This document shows positions 50,258-59,169 of a stretch of 64,000 nt of DNA, one piece after another (the first letter of the stretch is position 1; each line of letters starts with the position of its first letter). This DNA comes from Leptolyngbya subtilissima AS-A7. Its GTDB lineage: Bacteria; Cyanobacteriota; Cyanobacteriia; Phormidesmidales; Phormidesmidaceae. The position numbers and the translations under genes are program-made. The stretch covers positions 62,001 to 126,000 of the forward strand of contig NZ_JAMPKY010000007.1 of NCBI RefSeq assembly GCF_039962255.1. Direction: 5' to 3'. Below the pieces are notes generated by a model, which was not told the DNA's origin, did not search any database, and worked only from the letters and a program-made list of their open reading frames with translations.

Positions 50258-51937
50258 ATGACTCGATTGAACCGCATTACCATCGATCGCCTGAAGCGGT
50301 TGCCCCGTGTAGCCAGCGTATGGGAGGGCGATCGCCGTTCGGTGGGCGGTTTGATGGATGACGATGGCGGTCTGCGCCAGCGCCATACCGAAACCAGCGA
50401 CTGCATTCTCTGGGTTGATAGCAGCCGCGGCGCGGTGCGGGGGCTGACCATTGTGCCCACTACCTGCGGCTACGAGCCAGTGGTGCGCACGCTGTTGCAG
50501 GCAATTGAGTCGCCCCAGGGCAACCTCGCCCCAGCGCGGCCCCACAAGATTGTGGTTAGCGATCGCGAAATTCAGTTTTACCTGCGTGGGGCGCTCCAGG
50601 GGCTCGATATTGCCATCGACTATGCCCCCGAACTGCCCCTGATCGACGAGCTGTTCAACGCCCTGCAGCAGTCGGCCGAGATGACTGAGGCCGAGCTGCC
50701 CCCCCGCTACGCCGAGGCCATGATCGACAAGGCCATGGAGATCTGGGAACTCGCCCCCTGGAACACCCTCAACGAGCAGCAGGTGCTCGCCGTTGAGCTA
50801 AACACCTGGGATCTCGATACCCTTTACGTGTCGATGCTGGGCATGGGCGGTGTGGAGTATGGTCTGCTGATGTACCGCTCCCTCGACTCGCTCAAGCAGT
50901 TTCGCCAGCGGGTGCTGATGGGGCAGCAGTCGCCTAAACAGATGCAGGAAGCCTTTTTAGAGCAAGACTGTCTGTTTCTCAACTTCGAACTATTTGATGA
51001 CGAACCCTTTCCCGACATGCCCCAGCCTGTGAGCTGGCTAGCCTCGGCTCCAGAGGCAGTGCAGCCCGACTTTGGCAGCATTCACCCCCTGGAGGGCATG
51101 CGCAGCCAGCTCGCCGACGAAGAAGGAGCCACGTTTCTAGTAGTGCTGGAGGCTCTCCAGCGTTTTATCACTCGCTACCGGGCTCAGCTTGAAAAGCCTC
51201 CCCTCAAGGCGCTCCAGAGTAGCTATAAAATTCCTAATCCCGAGAAAAATGGCGGTACGTCGCCGTTGAAGGTGACGGTTAAAACCCTGCCTGAAGTGAC
51301 CGCAGAGCTGGCCGCCGACGACGATGATGCCCTTGGCGACGACGGCCCTGAGGGCCTGGTTAATTTTCCGGTGCTGCGCGATGACTATGTGCCCGAGGGG
51401 GCGATCATCATCCTCACCCAGTTTCAGCAGCAGGTGCTCAACGATCTGCGCCATGACGCGGCGATCGCCTTTCAGAACCTAGAGGGCAAATGGACCCACA
51501 ATGGCACCGCCAACTCCCCCGATCTACCGGTGGTGCTGATTCAGACCTCGCGGCCCAAGGCCAAGACCCTAATCCAGCAGCTGCAACAAGCCCAGGGCGT
51601 ACAGGCCGTGTGCTTCAACCCCGGCAGCGACCCCTTCAGCGGCGAGGCCTTTGAACTGGGCATGCTGCAAACCGGCGATGGCGAGCTGCACCTATTCGCC
51701 GAATACGAAACCAACGGCAGCACCGATCGCCACCTGCTGGAGCGCTGGGATACCTGGCAGAGGGAGTGTAACGGGACTTGTGCGGTTATTATTGCCAGCG
51801 GCATTACCGGCAGCAGCAAAGGCAAACCCAGCGTGAAAGATATTTTGGGTGTGTTTGAAGCCCGCTGCAAAACGCCAAAGGATTTGCACCTGCCGCCGCT
51901 GATGTTGCAGTACGCGTCGGAGTGGGAGTTGGACTAG
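50258..51937 (+). CDS. Conserved cyanobacterial hypothetical protein (DUF6930-like)
   Basis: A 559-residue soluble protein of unknown function. The N-terminal half has WVDSSRGAVRGLTIVPT and a central CLFLNFELFDDE segment; a Glu/Asp-rich linker at about 330-360 (AELAADDDDALGDDGPEG) separates a C-terminal segment with VVLIQTSRPKAKTLIQQLQ. From memory it resembles cyanobacterial proteins now called DUF6930, but this was not checked. No membrane segment or signal peptide. ATG at 50258. Probably cytosolic. Confidence 0.75.
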   Translation: MTRLNRITIDRLKRLPRVASVWEGDRRSVGGLMDDDGGLRQRHTETSDCILWVDSSRGAVRGLTIVPTTCGYEPVVRTLLQAIESPQGNLAPARPHKIVVSDREIQFYLRGALQGLDIAIDYAPELPLIDELFNALQQSAEMTEAELPPRYAEAMIDKAMEIWELAPWNTLNEQQVLAVELNTWDLDTLYVSMLGMGGVEYGLLMYRSLDSLKQFRQRVLMGQQSPKQMQEAFLEQDCLFLNFELFDDEPFPDMPQPVSWLASAPEAVQPDFGSIHPLEGMRSQLADEEGATFLVVLEALQRFITRYRAQLEKPPLKALQSSYKIPNPEKNGGTSPLKVTVKTLPEVTAELAADDDDALGDDGPEGLVNFPVLRDDYVPEGAIIILTQFQQQVLNDLRHDAAIAFQNLEGKWTHNGTANSPDLPVVLIQTSRPKAKTLIQQLQQAQGVQAVCFNPGSDPFSGEAFELGMLQTGDGELHLFAEYETNGSTDRHLLERWDTWQRECNGTCAVIIASGITGSSKGKPSVKDILGVFEARCKTPKDLHLPPLMLQYASEWELD

Positions 51938-51982
51938 GGAAGGTAAGGGGGTGGATGAGTAGAGGGTGGATGGGTAGGTGGA
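51938..51982 (+). repeat. GTGGATGGGTAG-type tandem repeat after the 559-aa gene
   Basis: GGGGGTGGATGAGTAGAGGG followed by GTGGATGGGTAGGTGG: two near-perfect units directly downstream of the stop codon. Best match to the 32575 copy. Confidence 0.65.
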
Positions 51983-52028
51983 GATATCAGACCCAGTAGT
52001 TGTCTAGGAAATTCTGGCGGAGAGGGCT

Positions 52029-52421
52029 TTGGCTGAGGCATCTATAGGTTGCACTAGTGCTTTTGTGGCCTTGGCCAGCGAGAATTTTGAGCAGTTGGTG
52101 GGTTTTTATAGCGAATTGCTTGATCAATCGGCTCGGCCTTACCAGCGCGATCGCTATGCCGAGTTTCAGCTGCCGGGGCTGAGGCTGGTGATCTTTAAGC
52201 CCAAAACCGACCAGATCAGCCAGTTTGCCGCTCCTAGCAGTGGCGCAATGAGCCTGTGTTTAGAGGTGACGGATTTGAATGGGGCGATCGCCCATCTCAC
52301 TCACCTAAGCTATGCACCCCCTGGCCCTGTGCTGACGGCATCCCACGGTCGCGAGGTCTATGCCTACGACCCCGACGGCAATCGGCTGATTTTGCACCAA
52401 GGTCTCGCCGAGCAGGGCTGA
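52029..52421 (+). CDS. VOC/glyoxalase-fold protein
   Basis: A 130-residue protein with a single vicinal-oxygen-chelate-type fold: VALASENFEQLVGFYSELL at the N-terminus, FQLPGLRLVIFKP, SLCLEVTDLNGAIAHL and a C-terminal YAYDPDGNRLILHQG. Such proteins are metal-binding or substrate-binding, and glyoxalase or dioxygenase activity cannot be inferred. The start is TTG at 52029, preceded by a strong AGAGGG ribosome binding site; no ATG is available near it. Soluble, monocistronic. Confidence 0.83.
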   Translation: MAEASIGCTSAFVALASENFEQLVGFYSELLDQSARPYQRDRYAEFQLPGLRLVIFKPKTDQISQFAAPSSGAMSLCLEVTDLNGAIAHLTHLSYAPPGPVLTASHGREVYAYDPDGNRLILHQGLAEQG

Positions 52422-52544
52422 ATGCTTAGCCCACAGAGATTTCTGCCCTAAGATTTCTGGGAAACGTGGCAGTATTGAAAGGGATATGCCCTTTGGGGCT
52501 CCTCCGCAACGTATGCCGGTAATCGTGGCCAGGTGGGCTAACCC

Positions 52545-53717
52545 ATGAGACCCCAAGACCCCAACTTTCCTTCAGAAATTCCGCCCATTCCGCCCCCGCG
52601 CAACACCGATCAGACGGCGCAAGGGGATGGCGCTGGGCCAGCGTTCCCCAATGACCCCAGTGCTGAGGCTAGGGAGGCGCTACCCCTCGAAGTTGTCGAC
52701 GATGACGTTGCTGGGCCGGATGGACAAGATTGGGTTGGGGAGGATGCTTTAGCAGAGCCAGTGGTGGGCGATCGTGAAACACGTCCGAAGGACAATCGTG
52801 CCTCCAGACTAGCTGCCGAAGCTGCCCCCTACAGCCCCGTCTCAAACAACGGCCGCTCCGCCTCGCCAGACCCGGCCCCCTGGACCGACAGCGACTTAGA
52901 AGATTTGGAAGATCCGCTGCCGGTGCCGACCTCAGAGCCCCAGCTCACTGACATTGACCGGCGGCAGATGCCTAACAGAGCCACTGGTTACAAAAATACC
53001 CGGCCGGTGGCCCCGGCAGAAGACGTTTGGGCCGATACCGGCATTCCCTACCAACCGAAGGAGCTGGGCGTGGTTGATCAACTGCTGCTGCTGCTGGCCG
53101 AGGGGGCAACCCTGTGGAAGAAAGGCCTGCGGTGGGTGCGATCGCAGCTACCCCCCGACCTTCAGCGAAAGCTTTCAGACGGCATGCTGACCGCCATTGC
53201 CCTGGGCCTGTTGATGCTGTTGTTGGCCCTTTGGAATCCCCTGGGCGCCAGGCGAGGCGAACCGGTTATCGCCTCAGAACCCCTGCCTCAGATTACGGCG
53301 GCAGAACCTGGTGTTGACGACCTATTTGCGGCCCCCATTCCCACCGCAGAGCAGCCTGTCCCTGCCCCCGCGCCCGTGGTTGAACCCACGCCTGAGCAAA
53401 GTTTAATTACCGACATTCAAAACCGGGTTAGCAGCATTAGCCGCTCCTACGGGGCGGGGCTGATTCAATCGGTGGAGGTCAATCTACCGGAAAATACCCT
53501 GGGCGTGAATGTCGCCGAAGCTTGGTACGGTTTGCTGACCAGCCAGCAAAATGACGTGGCCCAAGACATCTATGCCCAAGCCCAGGGGCTCAAATTTGGC
53601 ACCCTGCAACTGCGCGACCCTGAGGGTGTAGTGGTGGCCCGCAACCCAGTGGTGGGGCCAAACATGGTGATTTTGCGACGGCTGCGATCGGTGGATGCGG
53701 ACTGGCGCACGCAGTAG
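52545..53717 (+). CDS. Single-pass membrane protein with an acidic, disordered N-terminus
   Basis: A 390-residue protein not assigned to a family. Residues 1-170 are Pro/Asp/Glu/Ser-rich, probably disordered. A hydrophobic helix at about 215-232 (LTAIALGLLMLLLALW) follows a basic patch, then a Pro/Ala linker and a C-terminal soluble domain of about 110 residues (LITDIQNRVSSISRSYG, EVNLPENTLGVNVAEAWYGL). The C-terminal domain would be outside the cytosol if the N-terminus is inside. ATG at 52545. Function unknown. Confidence 0.78.
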   Translation: MRPQDPNFPSEIPPIPPPRNTDQTAQGDGAGPAFPNDPSAEAREALPLEVVDDDVAGPDGQDWVGEDALAEPVVGDRETRPKDNRASRLAAEAAPYSPVSNNGRSASPDPAPWTDSDLEDLEDPLPVPTSEPQLTDIDRRQMPNRATGYKNTRPVAPAEDVWADTGIPYQPKELGVVDQLLLLLAEGATLWKKGLRWVRSQLPPDLQRKLSDGMLTAIALGLLMLLLALWNPLGARRGEPVIASEPLPQITAAEPGVDDLFAAPIPTAEQPVPAPAPVVEPTPEQSLITDIQNRVSSISRSYGAGLIQSVEVNLPENTLGVNVAEAWYGLLTSQQNDVAQDIYAQAQGLKFGTLQLRDPEGVVVARNPVVGPNMVILRRLRSVDADWRTQ

Positions 53718-53837
53718 TGGGGCAGATAAGTGCATGGTCAGCTCCTTCGACTCCGCTCAGAGGCAGAGTTGAAGAGACAGAGTCTTGAGCGAAAATTAAG
53801 CAGGGGCAGCTCTCAGTAACATTTTTGGAGTGACGGC

Positions 53838-55592
53838 ATGACCTGGCAACCTGTCGGGAGATGGCTGCGACCTCGGACCTTAGCTCTAGGTGGGCTAAGT
53901 CTGGGCTTGACTGTGCTGAGCGGACTGCCTGTGCAGGCGGCTGAAGCAATTTTCTTTAGCTACGGCCCGGTAGAGCGAGCTGTGAGCACCAGTTCTCTAG
54001 AAACCCTGATTGAGTCAGGAGAACTTACCGATGACCTGGCCTTCTACGTCGATTTAGTCGGGCTGAGCGAGGCCGAAGTGGCTCAACTGCGCGAAAACCT
54101 CGATCGCCCGCTAGAGGTAGATGGGGTGCTGCTATCCCGTTTTCTCTACACCAGCGTGGGCGAGGAGCTGCTTGACCAGGTGGGGGTAATTCTCAAAACC
54201 CGGGCTGGCGGCAATGGCAAACTGTCGCTGCGGGCGGCGCTGATTCAAGCGGCGACTTCACCGGAGGGGCTGTCGGCCATTAATGTGGTGCGATCGCTGC
54301 CCACCGATATGCAGATCAGTATTAACGACGCCCAGGCGGTGGCCAGCGCCGTCGAGCGCATCGTGAACGCCACCACCGACTCCATTGTTCAGCTAGAGCA
54401 GATCACGGTGAGCCAGGCCGCCCAGCAGCCCCCCATCGACTATGCCAACCTAGCCGATTTGACCGTTCCCGGCCCGGCGAGGGTGCAGATTCAGCGGTTT
54501 GAGTTGACCGATACCCAGCGCGATGGTCAAGGACCGGCCCCTGGGGGCCATCGCCAGCTCTACATAGATGTTGTGCGCCCCCGCCAGTGGCGGGGCCAGG
54601 CTCCGGTGATGGTGTTTTCCCATGGGCTGACCTCTAGACCCGAGGCGCGGCACCAGTGGGCCTCCCACCTAGCTTCCCATGGCATTGTGGTGGTGCTGCC
54701 CCAGCACCCCGGCAGCGATGCCCAGCAGGTGGCTGACTTTCAGGCGGGCCTCAGCAGCGACGTGTTTGAGGTGCAAGAGTTTATCGATCGCCCCCTCGAC
54801 ATTACTTTTGTGCTCAACGAGCTAGAGCGGCTCAACCCCACAGAGTTTGAAGGGCGGCTCAAGCTCGACCAGGTGGGGGTGGGGGGGCACTCGTTGGGGG
54901 GTTACACGGCTCTGGCGGTGGCCGGGGCAGAGATTAACTTTGACCATCTCCAAGAAGTTTGCGATCGCAGCTTCATTTACCTAAATACGTCGCTGCTATT
55001 GCAGTGTCAGGCGCTAGAGCTGCCTCGGGAGACCTACCGCTTTCGCGACCCCAGGGTTAACTCAGTGCTGTTGGTCAACCCGGTCAACAGCAGTATCTTT
55101 GGCCCCGAGGGGCTAGCGGCGGTAACGGTGCCGGTGATGGTGATTGCGGGCAGCCACGACCCCGCTACCCCCGCCGTGTTTGAGCAGTTTCGCACCTTCC
55201 CGTGGTACACCACCGAGAATCGTTCCCTGGCGCTGATCGAAGGGCAGGCCCACATTGACTTCTCAGCGTTAGATGCGGGTCTGTCGCACCTGCTGTCTGC
55301 CCTGCCGGGGCTCACCCTAGCCGAGCCGGAGGTGATCGATCGCTACATGAATGCCCTAGGCCTAGCCTTTGTCGGCCGCTACGTGGCCCGCCGACCTGAG
55401 TACGGGTTGTATTTGCGATCGGGCTACGACAGCTACCTCAGCCAGGGTGAACCCTTTCGTCTATTTATGGTGAATGCGGGTGCAGAGGTGGAGCAGCAAT
55501 TGATCAACCCCCTCGATGAGCTCCTCCAACCGCTAGAACTGCCCGACGGTGAACCGGAAGAACTGGGGGAACCGGGAGAATCGGAAGAATAA
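53838..55592 (+). CDS. DUF1400 alpha/beta hydrolase, exported
   Basis: A 584-residue protein. N-terminal signal (residues 10-35, cleaved after VQAAEA or near it), then the DUF1400 domain (about 40-200: FYVDLVGLSEAEVAQLREN), and a large alpha/beta hydrolase domain of the PAF-acetylhydrolase/dienelactone hydrolase style with nucleophile Ser352 in GGHSLGG and an oxyanion-type FSHGLTSRPEARH. Exported esterase or lipase activity is expected, substrate unknown. The C-terminus is an acidic Glu/Pro tail. ATG at 53838. Cyanobacterial in style. Confidence 0.87.
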   Translation: MTWQPVGRWLRPRTLALGGLSLGLTVLSGLPVQAAEAIFFSYGPVERAVSTSSLETLIESGELTDDLAFYVDLVGLSEAEVAQLRENLDRPLEVDGVLLSRFLYTSVGEELLDQVGVILKTRAGGNGKLSLRAALIQAATSPEGLSAINVVRSLPTDMQISINDAQAVASAVERIVNATTDSIVQLEQITVSQAAQQPPIDYANLADLTVPGPARVQIQRFELTDTQRDGQGPAPGGHRQLYIDVVRPRQWRGQAPVMVFSHGLTSRPEARHQWASHLASHGIVVVLPQHPGSDAQQVADFQAGLSSDVFEVQEFIDRPLDITFVLNELERLNPTEFEGRLKLDQVGVGGHSLGGYTALAVAGAEINFDHLQEVCDRSFIYLNTSLLLQCQALELPRETYRFRDPRVNSVLLVNPVNSSIFGPEGLAAVTVPVMVIAGSHDPATPAVFEQFRTFPWYTTENRSLALIEGQAHIDFSALDAGLSHLLSALPGLTLAEPEVIDRYMNALGLAFVGRYVARRPEYGLYLRSGYDSYLSQGEPFRLFMVNAGAEVEQQLINPLDELLQPLELPDGEPEELGEPGESEE

Positions 55593-55688
55593 AAGGCCAA
55601 CAATTTAAGAGCCTCAACCGGCCTCTACAGCGACCCAAAGGCCATTGTCGTTCCGGTGTTGGCCCACCATCATCCCCTGAACTCCAAC

Positions 55689-56240
55689 CTAATGACTTGC
55701 CAGAATGCGGGTTGGATGATCAGGGTTGGCAGGCTGAAGGACAAGCTGCGGATCGCCCTCGTGTTGGTAAACATGTTTAAGGGTAGTCCCTTCACCCTCA
55801 ATCAAAACCACCGCGATTTTACCGGGTCGGACAGCCCAAAGATCGTTGGTAGGGCGAACAACGACGATATCGCCATCAAAAATTTGGGCGTTTACCATAC
55901 TGTCACCGCTAACCTGAAGAGCGTAGTCACCTTCTCGGTAGCGCCTGCCGTCCAGTCGCACCCGCTCGAAAAATCTTTCAGGGTGCTCCGTGAGATAGCC
56001 CGCTTGGACAATTCCTTTTAGGGGCAACTCACCGTACAGCATGCAAATTGCCCGCGCTTGCCCCTGAGCTCTGGCAATAAACCCCTTCTGCTGCAATCTG
56101 TCTAATAAGTCTTGAACAAAGGATGTGGAGGATTCTGGCAGAGCCGATTTCATCTCTCGAATAGTGGGGGCATAGCCATACAGATGGATCCACTGCCTCA
56201 AACAATTGTGCAAACGGCGCTCTGAAGGGAGAAGAGTCAT
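55689..56240 (-). CDS. lexA: LexA-type repressor/protease
   Basis: A 183-residue LexA family protein. Residues 1-65 form the winged helix DNA-binding domain (YAPTIREM, FVQDLLDRLQQKGF). The C-terminal peptidase S24 half has an Ala80-Gly81 cleavage bond (VQAGYL), Ser114 in SGDSM and Lys155 in TTLKH, so autocleavage is possible in principle. Some cyanobacterial LexA proteins have lost these residues; this one has not. RecA is elsewhere. The ATG at 56240 is used. Two imperfect dyads lie upstream. UmuD-like identity is unlikely given the DNA-binding domain. Confidence 0.85.
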   Translation of the reverse strand: MTLLPSERRLHNCLRQWIHLYGYAPTIREMKSALPESSTSFVQDLLDRLQQKGFIARAQGQARAICMLYGELPLKGIVQAGYLTEHPERFFERVRLDGRRYREGDYALQVSGDSMVNAQIFDGDIVVVRPTNDLWAVRPGKIAVVLIEGEGTTLKHVYQHEGDPQLVLQPANPDHPTRILASH

Positions 56241-56281
56241 GAGTCAAACTAATACATTTGCACTAACTTACCATTCAGTAG

Positions 56282-56324
56282 TTGATGTATCAATAGGTTC
56301 ATATGTTCTGCGTACAAATGTAGA
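56282..56324 (-). promoter_or_regulatory. Candidate operator region upstream of lexA
   Basis: A perfect dyad TTGATgtATCAA at 56282-56293 and an imperfect one CGTACaaaTGTAGA at 56311-56324 that partly fits the cyanobacterial LexA motif (GTACnnnTGTwC). Both lie within 85 bp upstream of lexA, suited to autoregulation. Speculative. Confidence 0.4.
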
Positions 56325-56336
56325 ATCTATAGCTGC

Positions 56337-56366
56337 AAAAAAGCCCGGCTGGGATCTCAGCCGGGC
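56337..56366 (-). terminator. Rho-independent terminator after the 294-aa gene
   Basis: Perfect 9-bp GC stem GCCCGGCTG / CAGCCGGGC around GGATCT, followed on the minus strand by six T's. Lies 85 bp after the stop at 56451 and before lexA. Confidence 0.9.
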
Positions 56367-56450
56367 GTCAGGAGCAAACTGCAATTGCTTGTTCAAAGAG
56401 GCGGAGGCTTTTGAGAGCCTGCGCGCCCACGGCAAAAGCGGTACCGAGGG

Positions 56451-57335
56451 CTAGATTTCTGCCACAGCGCGCTCGATCAACCGACGGGCCAGGGTTTGAG
56501 TACCGGTGTGCTCGTAGTACTTCACTGACATATCGAGGAACGCGCCTAGGTAGTCGAGCTTGCCCTTAGAGCCCTCGATAAAGCCGCCCAGGTTGTCGAC
56601 CAGTTTGCTTTGGGTGATGTTGTGATCGGTCACAAAGCGATCCATCCAGCCCTTGGTCGACTCAAAACTCTCAGTCATAAACGACAGCTTGGCCTTGTCG
56701 TTGCCGCCGGGAATTTCGTTTTTGATGCCCTTGAAAGTCTGGTTGCTTTCCAGGTCGCTGGCCCCCATGCTCTTAATGGCGTTGAGCGCCTTGGACGAAA
56801 AGTCAGCCCCCAGGGGAATAATGCCGTCGAAGCTGACTAGGGCAGCCATGCGCACCAGCGACTCGCTACTGTAGTCGCCCAGGGCGGCGAGAAAGTCGCC
56901 TAGGCTATCGCCGGGAATACCGCTAATTTTGCAGAAAGCCACCACCTCGGCTACCAGCTTCACCACCAGGTCGATGGTTTGGGCTTTTTCGGGCTTGGGG
57001 GAGAGGTTTTTGAGAAAGCCCAAGAAGGTGTCTTGGCCAATGCGGTTGGCTAGCGCCGCCGCCCCCAGCAGCCCGGAGGCCGAGTCTACAGTTTCGTACA
57101 GCCAGAGGGCGCTCTGGTAGCCCTGCTTTTTGTCGTTGAAAAGGGCGATCGCCCGTTCGCCAATCGCCTGCACCATGGCCTCATCGGTTTCACCCGTGAC
57201 GGTTTTGATGGTGTTGTCAAAGCCCACCAGGTTATTCCACTGGCCGGGCACAAAGGTGTCGAGGGTCTTCAGTGCCCGCACGGTCAAGCCCCCAGTGGGA
57301 AGCTTATCGACAATTTCGTAGATTTTTTTGCTCAC
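56451..57335 (-). CDS. Conserved cyanobacterial hypothetical protein, helical
   Basis: A 294-residue soluble, almost entirely helical protein with no motif I can name. Segments that look conserved are FVPGQWNNLVGFDNTIK at about 28-44, ALFNDKKQGYQSALWLYETVD at about 86-106, and MAALVSFDGIIPLGADF. The GTG start at 57335 follows an AAGGAG ribosome binding site. It is 66 bp downstream of the lipoprotein gene on the same strand, probably in one transcript, ending at the terminator near 56340. Confidence 0.78.
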   Translation of the reverse strand: MSKKIYEIVDKLPTGGLTVRALKTLDTFVPGQWNNLVGFDNTIKTVTGETDEAMVQAIGERAIALFNDKKQGYQSALWLYETVDSASGLLGAAALANRIGQDTFLGFLKNLSPKPEKAQTIDLVVKLVAEVVAFCKISGIPGDSLGDFLAALGDYSSESLVRMAALVSFDGIIPLGADFSSKALNAIKSMGASDLESNQTFKGIKNEIPGGNDKAKLSFMTESFESTKGWMDRFVTDHNITQSKLVDNLGGFIEGSKGKLDYLGAFLDMSVKYYEHTGTQTLARRLIERAVAEI

Positions 57336-57400
57336 AACTTACTCCTTAGGTCTGCCCTAGTTTCTGGATCGCCGTCATTGCCGTTTGCATAGCTAACTCC

Positions 57401-58048
57401 CTAGGAGGCGGGCTGAAGACTGGGGGACACGCTCGGCAGCTTCACCCTAGGTAACTTAAATCCGTCCTTGGGCCGAGTCGGGGCGGCGGTGGGAGATTGG
57501 GGGAGCGCTGCGGAGGGCTTGGCGCCGGGGTTAATTGCCCCTTTGAGCTGGGCTAGACCTTGAAGGTCAAACTTCTCTAGCCAGGCCGCTCGGTCTTCTT
57601 TGGTAAAGGAGGGATCGCGAGAGAGTACCTTGACTTGGTAGCGATCGTTCACCAGCACTCCAGTAGCGGTGCTGCCTTGCTCTACGGTCGGAAAGCCGCC
57701 GATAGACTGAGTGGCAGCGCTGTATTTCTCCGCTGAGCCAGGCACGCTGGTGGTATCGCTAATCGTGAGCATGGCCACGGTCTTGCCATCCTGCTCAAGC
57801 TTATACTCAGCAAACCCTTTCTTTTCCTGGTAGGGAGTGACGTTGTAGCCGCTCTGGTTGTCTGGGAAAAAGGCGTTGAAAGTGCCGCCCTTTTCGGCTT
57901 TCTTGTCGACCGCCGCAGGGGAACCAAAACCAGTAGTGTCGTCTTGCACCTGGTCGTATTTAGATGGAGCTGACGTGCAGGCGCTAACCAGCAGCACTAG
58001 GCACACCATCAGGGGCGCTAGCCGCCGCAACCAGCGGGTAAAACTCAT
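57401..58048 (-). CDS. Lipoprotein of unknown function
   Basis: A 215-residue protein starting at ATG 58048, 7 bp after AGGAG. The signal peptide ends in LVSAC with Cys24 as lipidation site. A compact domain follows (about 45-165: GGTFNAFFPDNQSGY, VAMLTISDTTSVPGSAEKY, VNDRYQVKVLSRDPSFTKEDR), with some PsbP-like flavour in layout only, then a Pro/Lys-rich tail. The open frame extends 35 codons further up, but the signal peptide fixes the start. Probably co-transcribed with the 294-aa gene. No function assigned. Confidence 0.82.
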   Translation of the reverse strand: MSFTRWLRRLAPLMVCLVLLVSACTSAPSKYDQVQDDTTGFGSPAAVDKKAEKGGTFNAFFPDNQSGYNVTPYQEKKGFAEYKLEQDGKTVAMLTISDTTSVPGSAEKYSAATQSIGGFPTVEQGSTATGVLVNDRYQVKVLSRDPSFTKEDRAAWLEKFDLQGLAQLKGAINPGAKPSAALPQSPTAAPTRPKDGFKLPRVKLPSVSPSLQPAS

Positions 58049-58349
58049 AACTTTCTCCTTAAACAGGCAAGTGGCTAATGCCCTAGAACGCTCTAGGGCT
58101 ACTTGGCGATTATCGTTGACCCTGGCACAGAAACATAAAGCTTGCGTAAGCAAAAATTATTTCTTACCAAAAAGAACGGAGGTATTCAGTCTAGTCTGCA
58201 AAATTAAGCCGCTATTTGACCGTAGCTACTTCGGGCTGATCAAGCATTATTTTTCCAGTGTGCTTCTGGTTGAATGCTCACTTCAAGGCGGTTCCCAATT
58301 CTCGGCTGCCGCAGACTATACGCCTCATGTACCGCACCCCTCTCCTATC

Positions 58350-58829
58350 TTAGAGGCCCAGGGCCACCTTAAACTTGGCTAGAGCAACGGCTTCAGTGGT
58401 GCTGACCTTATTGCTACCAGTGCCAAACAGCCCTTCACCAGCCGCAGCGGCAACGGCAGCGCCGCAGTCGTAGACAAACTGCTTGTACTCGGCGACTTCC
58501 TCAGGGGAGGCTTTGCCTTCGACTAAGGTCAGGGCGGCGCTAATGTCGGCGATCGCGCTGTCGATCATGGCTCCCGATTTGACATCCTCGGGCTTGATAT
58601 CAGGCTTGTCGAGCTTGACCTGATTACTCTTCATGGTTTCTTCTGAGAAAGCCGCTTGAATGATGGAGTTGGCGGGATATTTTTGGGCAGCCCCAGCAAT
58701 TTGTTTTGACATCGCCGCCGCTTCAATGGCCGTAGAGACAATGCCCATGTCAACCATGGCCACCGAAAGCCCGGTCATCATCGGCGCTTTAACCAGTGTT
58801 TGTAGCTCTGCGGTCGTGTAGCTGCTCAT
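58350..58829 (-). CDS. Ala-rich helical hypothetical protein
   Basis: A 159-residue soluble protein, rich in Ala and helical: LVKAPMMTGLSVAMVDMGIVSTAIEAAAMSK (only part quoted: MMTGLSVAMVDMGIV), then FSEETMKSNQ, an acidic DKPDIKPEDVKSG and a C-terminal VSTTEAVALAKFKVALG. The charge pattern and length suggest a stress or binding protein but I know no family for it. ATG at 58829 after GAGG. It lies 300 bp upstream of the lipoprotein gene on the same strand. Confidence 0.75.
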   Translation of the reverse strand: MSSYTTAELQTLVKAPMMTGLSVAMVDMGIVSTAIEAAAMSKQIAGAAQKYPANSIIQAAFSEETMKSNQVKLDKPDIKPEDVKSGAMIDSAIADISAALTLVEGKASPEEVAEYKQFVYDCGAAVAAAAGEGLFGTGSNKVSTTEAVALAKFKVALGL

Positions 58830-59169
58830 GGTTTACCTCGTGGAGGACGGTCTTGGCATAGATACTAAACCACTCAGTCTCCTTTGAGGGTTAAGCAAAA
58901 ACGATGAGAAACCCACAAGGGATTGCTTTTAAAGGGTTAGGTCGGGCGGCCAGCCACACTCCACCCTCCTGACTTGTAATGAAGCAATGCTGAAAATCAT
59001 CCTTAGCCAGGGCAGTCTTAAATTGGCAGCGTTAAGATTAAAGCGCTACAGCCTGTTTTTCCAGTTTTTGTGGCTTTGATACCGCGATGGTTCTACAGAG
59101 GCGGTCTTACGCCTTCTCCTGCTGAAGAGGCTGCGCCACGACCATCGCACTGACTCTTGAGGAGGATCT
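58830..59169. other. Divergent intergenic region before the TerB gene
   Basis: About 340 bp with no credible gene. The sequence GGAGGATCT just before 59170 is the ribosome binding site of the TerB gene. Confidence 0.5.

Noticed and set aside
55656..56021. Plus-strand frame opposite lexA
   Set aside because: Antisense shadow of the repressor gene.
56206..56454. Plus-strand frame spanning the lexA start and the terminator
   Set aside because: It reads through the hairpin terminator of the 294-residue gene and has no motif; an artefact of an open frame.
57858..58382. Plus-strand frame opposite the lipoprotein
   Set aside because: Antisense shadow; no motif and contains the opposing gene's start region.
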